NCBI RefSeq assembly: GCF_900130055.1
Contig: NZ_FQXU01000018.1
Coordinates: forward strand, 1 to 64,000
Direction of reading: 5' to 3'
Origin: Clostridium intestinale DSM 6191
GTDB lineage: Bacteria; Bacillota; Clostridia; Clostridiales; Clostridiaceae
Length of the DNA stretch: 64,000 nucleotides
Below, one piece after another: positions 47,691 through 55,854 of this stretch. A program made the translations under genes and the position numbers. Numbering within the stretch: position 1 is the stretch's first letter; every line of letters begins with the position of its first letter. The notes below the pieces were generated by a model. The model did no database searches and was not told the origin of the DNA. It saw nothing but the letters and a program-made list of their open reading frames with translations.

Positions 47691-48824
47691 ATGAAGATTT
47701 GCGTAGATGCTAGAGGGTTAAACTGGTATAAAGGAACTGGTATAGGCACCTATACTTATAATTTATTAGTAAATATGATCAACTTAAATAGAGAAGATTT
47801 TTACCATATATTTTGGTCTGGTGGAGACTACGATTCTTTTCATAATGATAAAACAAAAATATTAATGGCTTCTAAAAAACATCAAAGATTTTTTGAATCT
47901 TACTATATACCCTCATTTGTAAAAAAAGAGCTTATAGATATTTATCATATTCCTCAAAACGGAATTGGATTAGAAGAGAATATAGATTGCAAAAAAGTCG
48001 TTACTATTCATGATCTTATACCTTATATATTACCCGAAACTGTAGGTAAAGGTTATTTAAAGAAATTCTTAACAACAATGCCCAAAATAATGGATAACTC
48101 TCATGGTATATTAACAGTTTCAAATTACTCTAAAAAGGATATTTTAAGATTTTTTCCTGAAATTGATGAGGATGATGTTTTTGTTACTCCTCTAGCTGCT
48201 AATGAAAATTACAGACCTTTAAATAAGGATATTTGCAAAAAACATGTTCAAGAGAAGTATGGTATAAATACTCCTTTTTTCTTATATTTAGGAGGATTTA
48301 GTTCAAGAAAAAATGTCAAAGGACTAATTTTAGCATTTGAAAAAGCTTTTAGAAGCTTTCCTAAAGAAAGAAGCCTATTAATTATTGGTTCATTGAGAGA
48401 AGAAGGAGAAAAATTGAAACAATTAGTTCAAGATAAGTCTTTACAAAAAAATATTGTATTTGGTGGTTTTTGTGAAAACTCTGATCTTCCTGTATTATAT
48501 AATGCGTGTGAAGCTTTTGTTTATCCATCTCTTTATGAAGGGTTTGGACTTCCCCCACTAGAGGCAATGAGTTGTGCAACTCCTGTTATAACCTCAAATA
48601 TAACATCAATCCCTGAAGTAGTAGGTGATAATGGTTTATTGATAAATCCACTTGATATATTGGATATATCAAATGCCTTAGTCAAAATATCTGAAGATTC
48701 AAACCTTAGTGAAGATTTAAGTATAAAAGGTCTTGAAAGAAGTAAATATTATTCTTGGGAGAATACAGCCAAAGAAACTCTAAAAGCTTACAATAAAATC
48801 AATGAAAAATACTTGTTTGAATAA
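47691..48824 (+). CDS. Spore-coat GT4 glycosyltransferase 2 (CotSA-like)
   Basis: A 377-residue GT4 glycosyltransferase close to the 41.4 kb one: KICVDARGLNWYKGTGIGTY, GGFSSRKN and E-x7-E in [15 protein letters not shown]. It is divergent from the CotS operon, repeating the kinase/glycosyltransferase divergence seen at 41.3 kb. GGGGGAG precedes ATG 47691 by four bases. A weaker sigma-K-like element (CATATTTAT) is present upstream. Confidence 0.88.
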   Translation: MKICVDARGLNWYKGTGIGTYTYNLLVNMINLNREDFYHIFWSGGDYDSFHNDKTKILMASKKHQRFFESYYIPSFVKKELIDIYHIPQNGIGLEENIDCKKVVTIHDLIPYILPETVGKGYLKKFLTTMPKIMDNSHGILTVSNYSKKDILRFFPEIDEDDVFVTPLAANENYRPLNKDICKKHVQEKYGINTPFFLYLGGFSSRKNVKGLILAFEKAFRSFPKERSLLIIGSLREEGEKLKQLVQDKSLQKNIVFGGFCENSDLPVLYNACEAFVYPSLYEGFGLPPLEAMSCATPVITSNITSIPEVVGDNGLLINPLDILDISNALVKISEDSNLSEDLSIKGLERSKYYSWENTAKETLKAYNKINEKYLFE

Positions 48825-48825
48825 A

Positions 48826-48869
48826 AAGATATCTCAAAATACTTTAAATAGTTATTTTGAGATATCTTT
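48826..48869. terminator. Bidirectional terminator
   Basis: AAAGATATCTCAAAATA-(10 nt)-TTATTTTGAGATATCTTT hairpin between the convergent glycosyltransferase 2 and the 48876 gene. Confidence 0.88.
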
Positions 48870-48875
48870 CTACTT

Positions 48876-49982
48876 CTACTTTCTAACATCTAATATATCA
48901 TCTATTCTATCATAATCTGTTGTATCTGGAACTCTATTAACAATATTAGTCATTATGGATAACACTTTTTGATTATTAATTTCTTCAAACTCCTTATCTA
49001 CAACTATATTATTATAAAAAGCTCTCGAGCTTGGGAAAAATCCTTCATTGTTTAAAGTATCCACGCTAATAAGATTTTGATTGTCTATTAAGAATCTTAA
49101 AAATCTATTAGCAACCTCTTGCCTTTCATACTCACTCTTCAACGCAGCAATATTATCTCCATCAAAGGAAACAGCTCTATTACCTCCGACTACAATAGCT
49201 GGAATCATTATAGCTTTTAATGAATTTTTTAAGTTATTGTTAATAATATTTTTATAATTATTTTTATCAGCGATATACCCTAGTGGAGTTTCTTTTCCCA
49301 TTAAATTATCATCTTTAATTATATTAGTTATTTCTTCCGCTTGATTTATATTACCACCTTGATAAATAATAATCTTTTCTATCTCCTCAATAGTAGTTAA
49401 ATCATATGAAAATAAACTTATTTCATTGTTAGATTTACTATCTATATCTTTATATAAATCTATTAATTCATTCCAACTTCTTATATCTTCTGATTTATAT
49501 CCATATTGGTTCAATATATCTTCTCTAATAATTAAAAATTGAGGATTGCTCTGTATTGGTATACCTAAGTAATGTTCACCTTTTTTCACCTCATTTAATC
49601 TCCATGAATTAAAGTTCTTACTGTAACTATCTATTATGTTATCTTGATAGCTTATATGTTCTAAAGAATCATCATTTATACTTCTCAATGTTTTAGAATC
49701 TAACATTATAAGATTTATTTCATTTTCAACATTTGATGCTTTAATTAAATATCCTATTATTTCATCTTTATTATGTTTGGTAACATTAATTTTACTCTTC
49801 TTATTTGCACTCATAAACATTTCTGCTGAGTCTTTTAAGTAAACATAATTTTCTTCGTTAGTTATAATCTCAATACTCCCAACTAACTCCTTATTATTAA
49901 TAATTTTAAACACTTTATACATAGATAAAACAAGTAGGGTAATCACAATTAATACTATTATATTTTTCTTTAAATTTCTCAT
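48876..49982 (-). CDS. Membrane-anchored solute-binding-like protein
   Basis: A 368-residue protein with a single N-terminal helix (about residues 8-24) and a family 1 extracellular sugar-binding fold: YLGIPIQSNPQFLIIREDIL, SWNELIDLYKDI and the C-terminal NEGFFPSSRAFYNN are typical of ABC substrate-binding proteins. It has no lipobox cysteine; the N-terminal helix appears to be an anchor. No transporter genes lie next to it. It may be a sensor-type or orphan binding protein. Ribosome site AAGGAG. Confidence 0.78.
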   Translation of the reverse strand: MRNLKKNIIVLIVITLLVLSMYKVFKIINNKELVGSIEIITNEENYVYLKDSAEMFMSANKKSKINVTKHNKDEIIGYLIKASNVENEINLIMLDSKTLRSINDDSLEHISYQDNIIDSYSKNFNSWRLNEVKKGEHYLGIPIQSNPQFLIIREDILNQYGYKSEDIRSWNELIDLYKDIDSKSNNEISLFSYDLTTIEEIEKIIIYQGGNINQAEEITNIIKDDNLMGKETPLGYIADKNNYKNIINNNLKNSLKAIMIPAIVVGGNRAVSFDGDNIAALKSEYERQEVANRFLRFLIDNQNLISVDTLNNEGFFPSSRAFYNNIVVDKEFEEINNQKVLSIMTNIVNRVPDTTDYDRIDDILDVRK

Positions 49983-50140
49983 AAATAAACTCCTTAAAGC
50001 GAACTTACTATAAACTTATCACAAATATCTTAATATATCAAACCTATCCATTTTCAATTGAAAATGATTATTCTTTTGCAATATGTAGAATTATATTTTA
50101 TAATTATTAATGGATTTATATAGAAAATAAGGAGGGTAAA

Positions 50141-50158
50141 ATGTATAATGCACATTGA
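50141..50158 (+). promoter_or_regulatory. Five-codon mini-ORF overlapping the lysR start
   Basis: GGAGG is ideally spaced (five bases) from ATG 50141, which encodes MYNAH and stops at 50158, ten bases into the regulator gene. The regulator's own ATG (50148) is twelve bases from the same site. This could couple or limit translation of the regulator. Confidence 0.45.
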
Positions 50159-51038
50159 TAACTTAAAATATTTTTATGATATTGCAACCACTAAAAATAT
50201 ATCATTTGTGGCAAAAAAATCTCATATATCACAATCAGCATTGTCCCAACAACTTATCAAGCTTGAAGATAAACTTGATACCAAACTTCTAGAAAGAAGT
50301 AATAAAGGAGTCAATTTAACTCCTGAAGGTGAAATAGCACTAAAATATACTAAAACAATCCTAACAAGCTATAGTAGAATGCTAGAAGAACTAAATGCTT
50401 ATAAAAACAATAAAAAGACAGTAAATATCTATTCTCTTTCCTACGTAAAAAACTTCATTCTACCAGGTTTTATAGGAGATTTCAAAAAAAACTTCAAAAA
50501 TTATAAAATAAATTTATCTTCTATAGAAACACCATTTAATGAGGAGTCCCTAAACTCAAGTTCATTCGACATAATAATTAGTAGTGAAAAGTTTCTAAGA
50601 GAAGATATAGTATGCCAAAAGCTTTTTGATGATGAGTTTGTAGCCCTAGCATCCCCTAAGTTCAATATTAAAGATGAGTATACTATAGAAGAAATTCTTA
50701 CTCTTCCTATAATAATAGTTAACAATAATACAAATATATCAAAATACGTTGAAGATAAACTATCTTCTTTTAACTCAAATAGAGATTCATTAAATGTTCT
50801 TTTTACTACTGACTCACCTCTCACCGCTTTAAATGCATTGCTTGTTAATGAAGCCATATCTTTTGCTCCAAAAACAGTTGCACAATTATATACTAAAGAT
50901 CATAATCTTAAAGAGGTGAAAATAAGCAACTTTACACTTTCTTATTCTCTTTACCTATTGGTAAACAGATCATTTTACATGGATGAAAAAGTATTTATTG
51001 ACACTCTCAAGAAAAAAATAAAAGGGTTCTTAAAATAA
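50148..51038 (+). CDS. LysR-family transcriptional regulator
   Basis: A 296-residue LysR regulator. The N-terminal winged HTH (residues 1-60; KKSHISQSALSQQLIKLEDKL is the recognition region), linker helix and a periplasmic-binding-type effector domain are all present. Its target is unknown. It is convergent with the EET-like cluster and divergent from the binding-protein gene at 48876. A gene for an effector permease is not nearby. See the mini-ORF at 50141. Confidence 0.88.
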   Translation: MHIDNLKYFYDIATTKNISFVAKKSHISQSALSQQLIKLEDKLDTKLLERSNKGVNLTPEGEIALKYTKTILTSYSRMLEELNAYKNNKKTVNIYSLSYVKNFILPGFIGDFKKNFKNYKINLSSIETPFNEESLNSSSFDIIISSEKFLREDIVCQKLFDDEFVALASPKFNIKDEYTIEEILTLPIIIVNNNTNISKYVEDKLSSFNSNRDSLNVLFTTDSPLTALNALLVNEAISFAPKTVAQLYTKDHNLKEVKISNFTLSYSLYLLVNRSFYMDEKVFIDTLKKKIKGFLK

Positions 51039-51049
51039 GAGCCCTTTTC
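51021..51049 (+). terminator. Terminator overlapping the lysR stop
   Basis: AAAGGGTTCTT-(5 nt)-AAGAGCCCTTTT hairpin with the lysR stop TAA in the loop region; one G-U wobble. It is convergent with the polyprenyl synthase. Confidence 0.82.
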
Positions 51050-51053
51050 TAAT

Positions 51054-52019
51054 CTAATAATTTCTCATAAGTAATCCTTTGATAACTTCTATTAATATAT
51101 CTTTATACTCGTTATCAGGCAACTTATTTATTCTCTTAAATGCCTTATTAGTATATTTCAATGCAAGTTCTTTTGCTTTTTCTACACCTTTATTTTCTCT
51201 TACTAATTTAATTATTTCATACACATCTTTGTCATCAAATGTCTCTTTTTTCATATACGGCTCTATTTTTTTCTTATCGTTTCTAAATGCAATTATAAAT
51301 GGCAAAGTAAATATGCCTTGTTTTATATCATTCATTGCAGATTTTTTAATACTTTCATCAGTTCCTGTATAGTCTAAAATATCATCTATTATTTGAAAAG
51401 CCATTCCAATATTGTGACCTATATTCCAAAACTCTCTACATAGTTTTTCAGAACAATTACTTTCTGCAGCTCCTATATACATAGAAAGTGAAAATAATTC
51501 TGCTGTTTTTCCAGATATTCTAGATAAATAATTTTTAACCGATAATTTTTCACTAAATTTAGAATTAAGTTGTTCTATTTCTCCAAGACATATTCTAGAC
51601 ATAGACTTAGAATCTATCTTTATACTTTGTAAAGATCCTTCCGATGCTAATAATCTAAAACAAGCACAAAATAAATAATCTCCAATATAAACGGCATAAT
51701 CTTTACCGTATTTTGATTGGATGGTTTCAGTACCTCTTCTAACCTTTGCATCATCTATAATATCGTCATGAACTAAAGTAGCCATATGCAGCATTTCTAC
51801 TACAGATGCTAATGCTCTTACCTTACCTTCGTTACTTTCTCCCCATTTAGAGCTTATTATAACAAAAGCAGGTCTTAGCATTTTCCCACCTGACTCTATA
51901 AGTTCAATGATAGATTTTTCTATAAATTTATCTTTACATTTTGCGTTTTTCTTCATGAGTTTTACTACTTCTTCTAACTCATTTTTAATATATATATTAC
52001 TATCCCACATTTTATCCAT
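51054..52019 (-). CDS. hepT: Polyprenyl diphosphate synthase (heptaprenyl-type)
   Basis: A 321-residue trans-polyprenyl synthase with both aspartate-rich motifs: DDIIDDAKVRRG (first) and FQIIDDILDYTG (second). It makes a long isoprenoid tail, presumably for a (demethyl)menaquinone. In the Listeria electron-transfer locus the equivalent gene (dmkB) supplies this tail. It is 16 bp downstream of eetB in a cluster with ndh2. Ribosome site GAGGCG. Confidence 0.88.
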   Translation of the reverse strand: MDKMWDSNIYIKNELEEVVKLMKKNAKCKDKFIEKSIIELIESGGKMLRPAFVIISSKWGESNEGKVRALASVVEMLHMATLVHDDIIDDAKVRRGTETIQSKYGKDYAVYIGDYLFCACFRLLASEGSLQSIKIDSKSMSRICLGEIEQLNSKFSEKLSVKNYLSRISGKTAELFSLSMYIGAAESNCSEKLCREFWNIGHNIGMAFQIIDDILDYTGTDESIKKSAMNDIKQGIFTLPFIIAFRNDKKKIEPYMKKETFDDKDVYEIIKLVRENKGVEKAKELALKYTNKAFKRINKLPDNEYKDILIEVIKGLLMRNY

Positions 52020-52035
52020 ATAATCGCCTCAACTT

Positions 52036-52557
52036 TTAAGATATTTTACCAAAATACGGAAGTTTAGACATGTGCTTTAAGGCATAGTTCGCAGTCAGCC
52101 CAATAAAAAATCCAGTAAGAATTCCTACTAAAGATAATACCGGCAAATATAGCATAACACCTATATTCTTAACTATCCAAGACGCTATTAAAAGTTGCCC
52201 AACATTGTGAAAAACAGCACCAGCGCAACTTACTCCTATAATGCTTACTTTGTCTGCTCCAATTTTTTTTACTATTATCATTATTAAAAAACTTAGCAAG
52301 GCTCCAGAAAATGAATACATAAAAGAGGATAGATTTCCTCCAAACATTGTTGCTAAAGCTAGCCTTAATATAATAATATAAAATACATCTCTTTTTTTAT
52401 CTAATGTATATAATGCAATTACTGTTATCAGATTTGCTAATCCAAGTTTAGCCCCTGGGGTTGCGAAAGGAACCGGAATCATATTTTCAAATATATGTAA
52501 TACTAATGCTTGAGCAACCAATAATGACATATATACTAGTTTGGTTGTTTTTCTCAT
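52036..52557 (-). CDS. eetB: EetB-like membrane protein (Gx transporter/heptaprenyl synthase component I family)
   Basis: A 173-residue protein with about five hydrophobic helices. The motifs FATPGAKLGLANLI and LRLALATMFGG are typical of the family formerly called 'heptaprenyl diphosphate synthase component I', which resembles S components of ECF transporters. In the Listeria flavin-based electron-transfer locus a protein of this family is EetB. It lies between hepT and eetA, the expected order. Ribosome site GAGGTG. Confidence 0.82.
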   Translation of the reverse strand: MRKTTKLVYMSLLVAQALVLHIFENMIPVPFATPGAKLGLANLITVIALYTLDKKRDVFYIIILRLALATMFGGNLSSFMYSFSGALLSFLIMIIVKKIGADKVSIIGVSCAGAVFHNVGQLLIASWIVKNIGVMLYLPVLSLVGILTGFFIGLTANYALKHMSKLPYFGKIS

Positions 52558-52569
52558 ATAAATTCACCT

Positions 52570-52953
52570 CTAATATGAAAGAATCACTCCATCATCTGAA
52601 GTATCTCCTTTAATTTCTACCATCAATCTATGAGGTAAGCATACTAATTGTTCTCCTACCTTACCTATGTAGCCTGGTCTTATACATATTTTATCTGGGC
52701 AATCCGCCTCAATAATAGCAATAGTATCATCTTTAACTGAGACTACATTAATTCCCGATTCAGTTTTTACTTCTATTATTTCTTCGCCTTTGTGGGCTGA
52801 TAAAGGTATATTTTTATAAACCTTTCCATTTACAGTAATTTGAGCATATTTACTATTGTAATTTTTATTCAAAACCACACCAAAAATCACCGCTGGAATA
52901 AAAGATAACACTACAAGTAGAATAATAATTACTATATCCCACTTTTTAATCAT
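52570..52953 (-). CDS. eetA: EetA-like protein (NusG domain II, single membrane anchor)
   Basis: A 127-residue protein with one N-terminal helix (about residues 6-26) and an extracytoplasmic NusG domain II-like beta domain. It contains the CPDKICIRPGYI motif with two cysteines and CLPHRL. Proteins of this type, next to EetB, are EetA in flavin-based extracellular electron transfer. ATG 52953 follows GGAG by nine bases; the longer frame starts inside that site. Ends 12 bp before eetB. Confidence 0.8.
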   Translation of the reverse strand: MIKKWDIVIIILLVVLSFIPAVIFGVVLNKNYNSKYAQITVNGKVYKNIPLSAHKGEEIIEVKTESGINVVSVKDDTIAIIEADCPDKICIRPGYIGKVGEQLVCLPHRLMVEIKGDTSDDGVILSY

Positions 52954-53002
52954 ATCATTCTTCTCCAATCTCTAATCTTTTTCTTAAACTGTATAAATAA
53001 TC

Positions 53003-53032
53003 ATAAGGTAGAGTGAATTCACTCTACCTTAT
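53003..53032 (-). terminator. Terminator of ndh2 (30-bp perfect palindrome)
   Basis: Perfect, loop-free palindrome centred on GAATTC (53015-53020), arms AAGGTAGAGTG. It is 28 bp beyond the ndh2 stop and 50 bp before the eetA start, so eetA may need its own promoter or read-through. Confidence 0.85.
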
Positions 53033-53060
53033 TAAGTTTACCATATTAATATAATTTAAT

Positions 53061-54944
53061 TTATTTTTGTCCTTGTTTATATACTGGAACTTTTTTACCC
53101 AACCAGTAATTTCCTACTTTTTCTGTTACCCATGGCATCACATAATAGTCTAATCCAAATGTTCTACCAGCTCCTTGCATTAAAGCAATCGCAGAGAATA
53201 TATACCATAATATACTCCATTCACCCATAGCTGATAATATAAAGTTAAAGCCCATGAATATTGATGCTGCTGAAGCTAAGAAAGTAAATAATCCTGCTAA
53301 TAAGCATAAACCGATACCTAACTCTAGTAAAACAACCATTCTTTGGAACCATACTGCTACATCAGCATTTGGAATCATTATTTTCATAACAGCTTCATAG
53401 AATTTTGGCATATGTTCTAACATTGGAACTGGAAGAGCTTTTGCAGCATCAGTTGTCGCTTCAGATGCTCCAGAGTTAGCAGCTGCTTGAACCCAATCAA
53501 ATGGCATCTTAACATTTCCAGCTTTAAACCATGAATCATTTGCTAAACCATTAGAGAAAATATTGAAGAATCCTTTTATTCCTTTATCATCCCAAGTTCC
53601 TTCACCTACAAGTTTCTTAAGACCCTCTAGTAGCCAAATAACTCCCACGTATAATCTTAATGGAACAAGCCATAATCTATTACCTTTAGAAGCTAAATGC
53701 CCTCTCATTATGTTTCTCTTATCTTCTATTGAGAAGAATTCATGATTTAAATAATGATAACATGCATTTATTCCATTTACACCCCATAAATAATATAGGT
53801 TAACCATATGTTTCATAAACAAAGCAAGGAATCCAGATAATTTTATACCTGCTAGGTTGGCAACGCCATATTTTCCTCCAATAGAAACCATAAATCCATG
53901 ATAATTTGATTTAAATTTAGTCATTTCTTTGTTTTCTATTGATGCAACTATATTACTAACAGCTGTATTTGCAGTTTGTTCTGCCGCTTCAACAATTTGA
54001 GGAGTTCCTTTTCCTGGTTCTTCTTCAAAATAAGTTAAATCACCAACAACAAATACATCTTTTTTATCTACTGCTTGCATATATTCATTTGTTTGTAATC
54101 TTCCTGCTCTTGCAGTTTCTAATCCATATTCTTTAACTTCTGCATTAGCTTGTATACCACAAGTCCAAATTAAAGTATTAGTTTCTATTTCTGTACCGTC
54201 TTTTAGAACTATTTTATCTTCAGTAACTTCTACTATTGGGGAATTTTTAAGTACTTCTACCCCTTTTCTAACCATATAGTTTTCAGCTTTGTCAGCTTGT
54301 TGTCTATCTAGCATATTAAGAATTGTTCCCATAGCTTCAACAACTAACAATCTAACTTCACTTTCATCTACATTGTATTCTTTAGCTAACTTTGTTTTCC
54401 ATTCAATAAGTTCCCCAGCCATTTCTATTCCAGTGAAACCTGAACCTGCTACAGCAAAAGTTAACATTTTCTTTCTGGCTTTCGCATTTCTTTCTTTAGA
54501 TGCTTTTTCAAACATTTTTTGAATATGTTCTCTTATTTCTAATGCATCTTCAAAGGACCATAAAGTAAATCCATTTTCCTTAACCCCTGGTACTCCAAAA
54601 AATGCTGGTTCTGAACCTGTACCTACTATTAAATAATCATATTCATAGCTACCGTGAGTTGTTTTTACAACTTTTTTATCAGTATCTACTTTTTCTATAT
54701 AGTCAGTAACTAAATTAACTTTTGTTCTAGCAAAAATTTTAGTTAAATCGACTTGAACTGACTCCTTATGAACTCTTCCACCAGCTACTTCATGTAATTC
54801 AGTCATTAATGTGTGGAAGGTATTTTTGTCGATTAATGTAATCTCAACATCATCGTTCTTTTTGTATTTCTTTGCTAATTTTTTAGCAGAATGAACTCCA
54901 CCATAACCTGCTCCAAGAACAAGTATCTTTTTCTTATTAGACAT
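53061..54944 (-). CDS. ndh2: Type II NADH dehydrogenase with C-terminal membrane (DoxX-like) domain
   Basis: A 627-residue FAD-dependent NDH-2. The N-terminal Rossmann FAD site is VLGAGYGGVHSA, the central NADH-binding site is AVAGSGFTGIEMAGE, and the FAD-binding VVGDLTYF is also present (about residues 1-420). The remaining 200 residues contain four or so membrane helices of DoxX type. Ordinary NDH-2 is about 400 residues; the long form with this extension is the Ndh2 used in flavin-based extracellular electron transfer. It is divergent from a secreted FMN-binding lipoprotein. Confidence 0.93.
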   Translation of the reverse strand: MSNKKKILVLGAGYGGVHSAKKLAKKYKKNDDVEITLIDKNTFHTLMTELHEVAGGRVHKESVQVDLTKIFARTKVNLVTDYIEKVDTDKKVVKTTHGSYEYDYLIVGTGSEPAFFGVPGVKENGFTLWSFEDALEIREHIQKMFEKASKERNAKARKKMLTFAVAGSGFTGIEMAGELIEWKTKLAKEYNVDESEVRLLVVEAMGTILNMLDRQQADKAENYMVRKGVEVLKNSPIVEVTEDKIVLKDGTEIETNTLIWTCGIQANAEVKEYGLETARAGRLQTNEYMQAVDKKDVFVVGDLTYFEEEPGKGTPQIVEAAEQTANTAVSNIVASIENKEMTKFKSNYHGFMVSIGGKYGVANLAGIKLSGFLALFMKHMVNLYYLWGVNGINACYHYLNHEFFSIEDKRNIMRGHLASKGNRLWLVPLRLYVGVIWLLEGLKKLVGEGTWDDKGIKGFFNIFSNGLANDSWFKAGNVKMPFDWVQAAANSGASEATTDAAKALPVPMLEHMPKFYEAVMKIMIPNADVAVWFQRMVVLLELGIGLCLLAGLFTFLASAASIFMGFNFILSAMGEWSILWYIFSAIALMQGAGRTFGLDYYVMPWVTEKVGNYWLGKKVPVYKQGQK

Positions 54945-55245
54945 TTTACCACCTCTTCAATATTATTCTTACATTTTTGTTTAGAAAACATACTTAAATA
55001 CAAATCCATATTCATTTTATCCTTTTTTTTTCGCTATGTCTATAGATAAAGAGTGTCATTTTCTTATTTAGGTTAATAGTTTATCAATCCCGTTTTCTTT
55101 TTAACAACCTGCTTTTCAAGGTTTCTTAAACATTTTCACTATATAAAAATTGTATAAGTTTTTTTAATATAACATAAGTAACTTTAATTATATTTCTTGG
55201 GAAAAGCGTGTATAATTAAATTTGTTGATGGAAATAATATCTTTC

Positions 55246-55274
55246 TTGTCAACTTTTTCACAATATTATAATAT
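55246..55274 (+). promoter_or_regulatory. Promoter of the FMN-binding lipoprotein
   Basis: TTGTCA (55246-55251), 17 bp, TAATAT (55269-55274), followed by a strong AAGGGGG ribosome site. The 359-bp divergent region to ndh2 otherwise shows no clear feature to me; I find no good sigma-A match facing ndh2. Confidence 0.72.
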
Positions 55275-55303
55275 AAATTATATTTTTAAGGGGGATTCTC
55301 TCA

Positions 55304-55771
55304 ATGAAAAAGAAAACTTTACTAAGCGTTATCGCTGCTGCTACTTTAGCTGTAACTGTACTTGCTGGCTGCGGTAAAAAAGAAGATGCTGCTGCATCTA
55401 AAATCAAGGATGGTACTTACAAAGCTGAAGCTAGTGATTTTGATGATAAAGGATGGAAACCTTACGTTGAAGTTGAATACAAAGATGGAAAAATAGCTTC
55501 TGCTGCATTCGACTATTCAAACAAACAAGATGGACATAAAAAATCTACTGATGAAAAATATATAGCTGCTATGGCTGCTAAATCTGGTACTTCTCCAGAT
55601 AAATACACTGTAGAATTAGCTAAGGCTTTAGTAGAAAAACAAGATGTTGAGAAAGTTGATTCTGTAACTGGTGCAACTCACTCAAGTGAAAACTTTAAAA
55701 CATTAGTTAAAGCAGCTGTTGATAATGCTACTGCTGGAAAAACTGATACTGCAAAAGTTGAAATAAAATAA
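55304..55771 (+). CDS. Secreted FMN-binding lipoprotein (PplA-like)
   Basis: A 155-residue lipoprotein with signal peptide residues 1-22 and lipobox LAGC (Cys23). A single FMN-binding domain follows, with the flavin-attachment motif D-S-V-T-G-A-T (residues 119-125); Thr125 is the residue expected to carry FMN after ApbE action. In Listeria PplA has two such domains; here there is one. The mature protein is Ala/Lys/Asp-rich, consistent with high expression and a surface location. It is divergent from ndh2, with its own strong promoter and perfect terminator. Confidence 0.9.
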   Translation: MKKKTLLSVIAAATLAVTVLAGCGKKEDAAASKIKDGTYKAEASDFDDKGWKPYVEVEYKDGKIASAAFDYSNKQDGHKKSTDEKYIAAMAAKSGTSPDKYTVELAKALVEKQDVEKVDSVTGATHSSENFKTLVKAAVDNATAGKTDTAKVEIK

Positions 55772-55778
55772 TTATAAT

Positions 55779-55812
55779 CAAAAAGACTTTAGAAATTCTA
55801 AAGTCTTTTTTT
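55779..55812 (+). terminator. Terminator of the FMN-binding lipoprotein gene
   Basis: AAAGACTTTAGA-AT-TCTAAAGTCTTT, a perfect 12-bp stem followed by TTTTTT. Confidence 0.93.
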
Positions 55813-55816
55813 CTTA

Positions 55817-55849
55817 AAAATACACTCCCAAAATTAGAGAGTGTATTTA
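55817..55849 (-). terminator. Terminator of the cysteine-rich spore protein gene
   Basis: AAATACACTC-(11 nt)-GAGTGTATTT hairpin with T run on the minus strand, back to back with the previous terminator. Confidence 0.85.
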
Positions 55850-55854
55850 AAATA

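Noticed and set aside
54945-55303. A riboswitch or second small RNA in the ndh2-lipoprotein intergenic region.
   Set aside because: Beyond the lipoprotein promoter I see no stable hairpin with a terminator or a known aptamer pattern.
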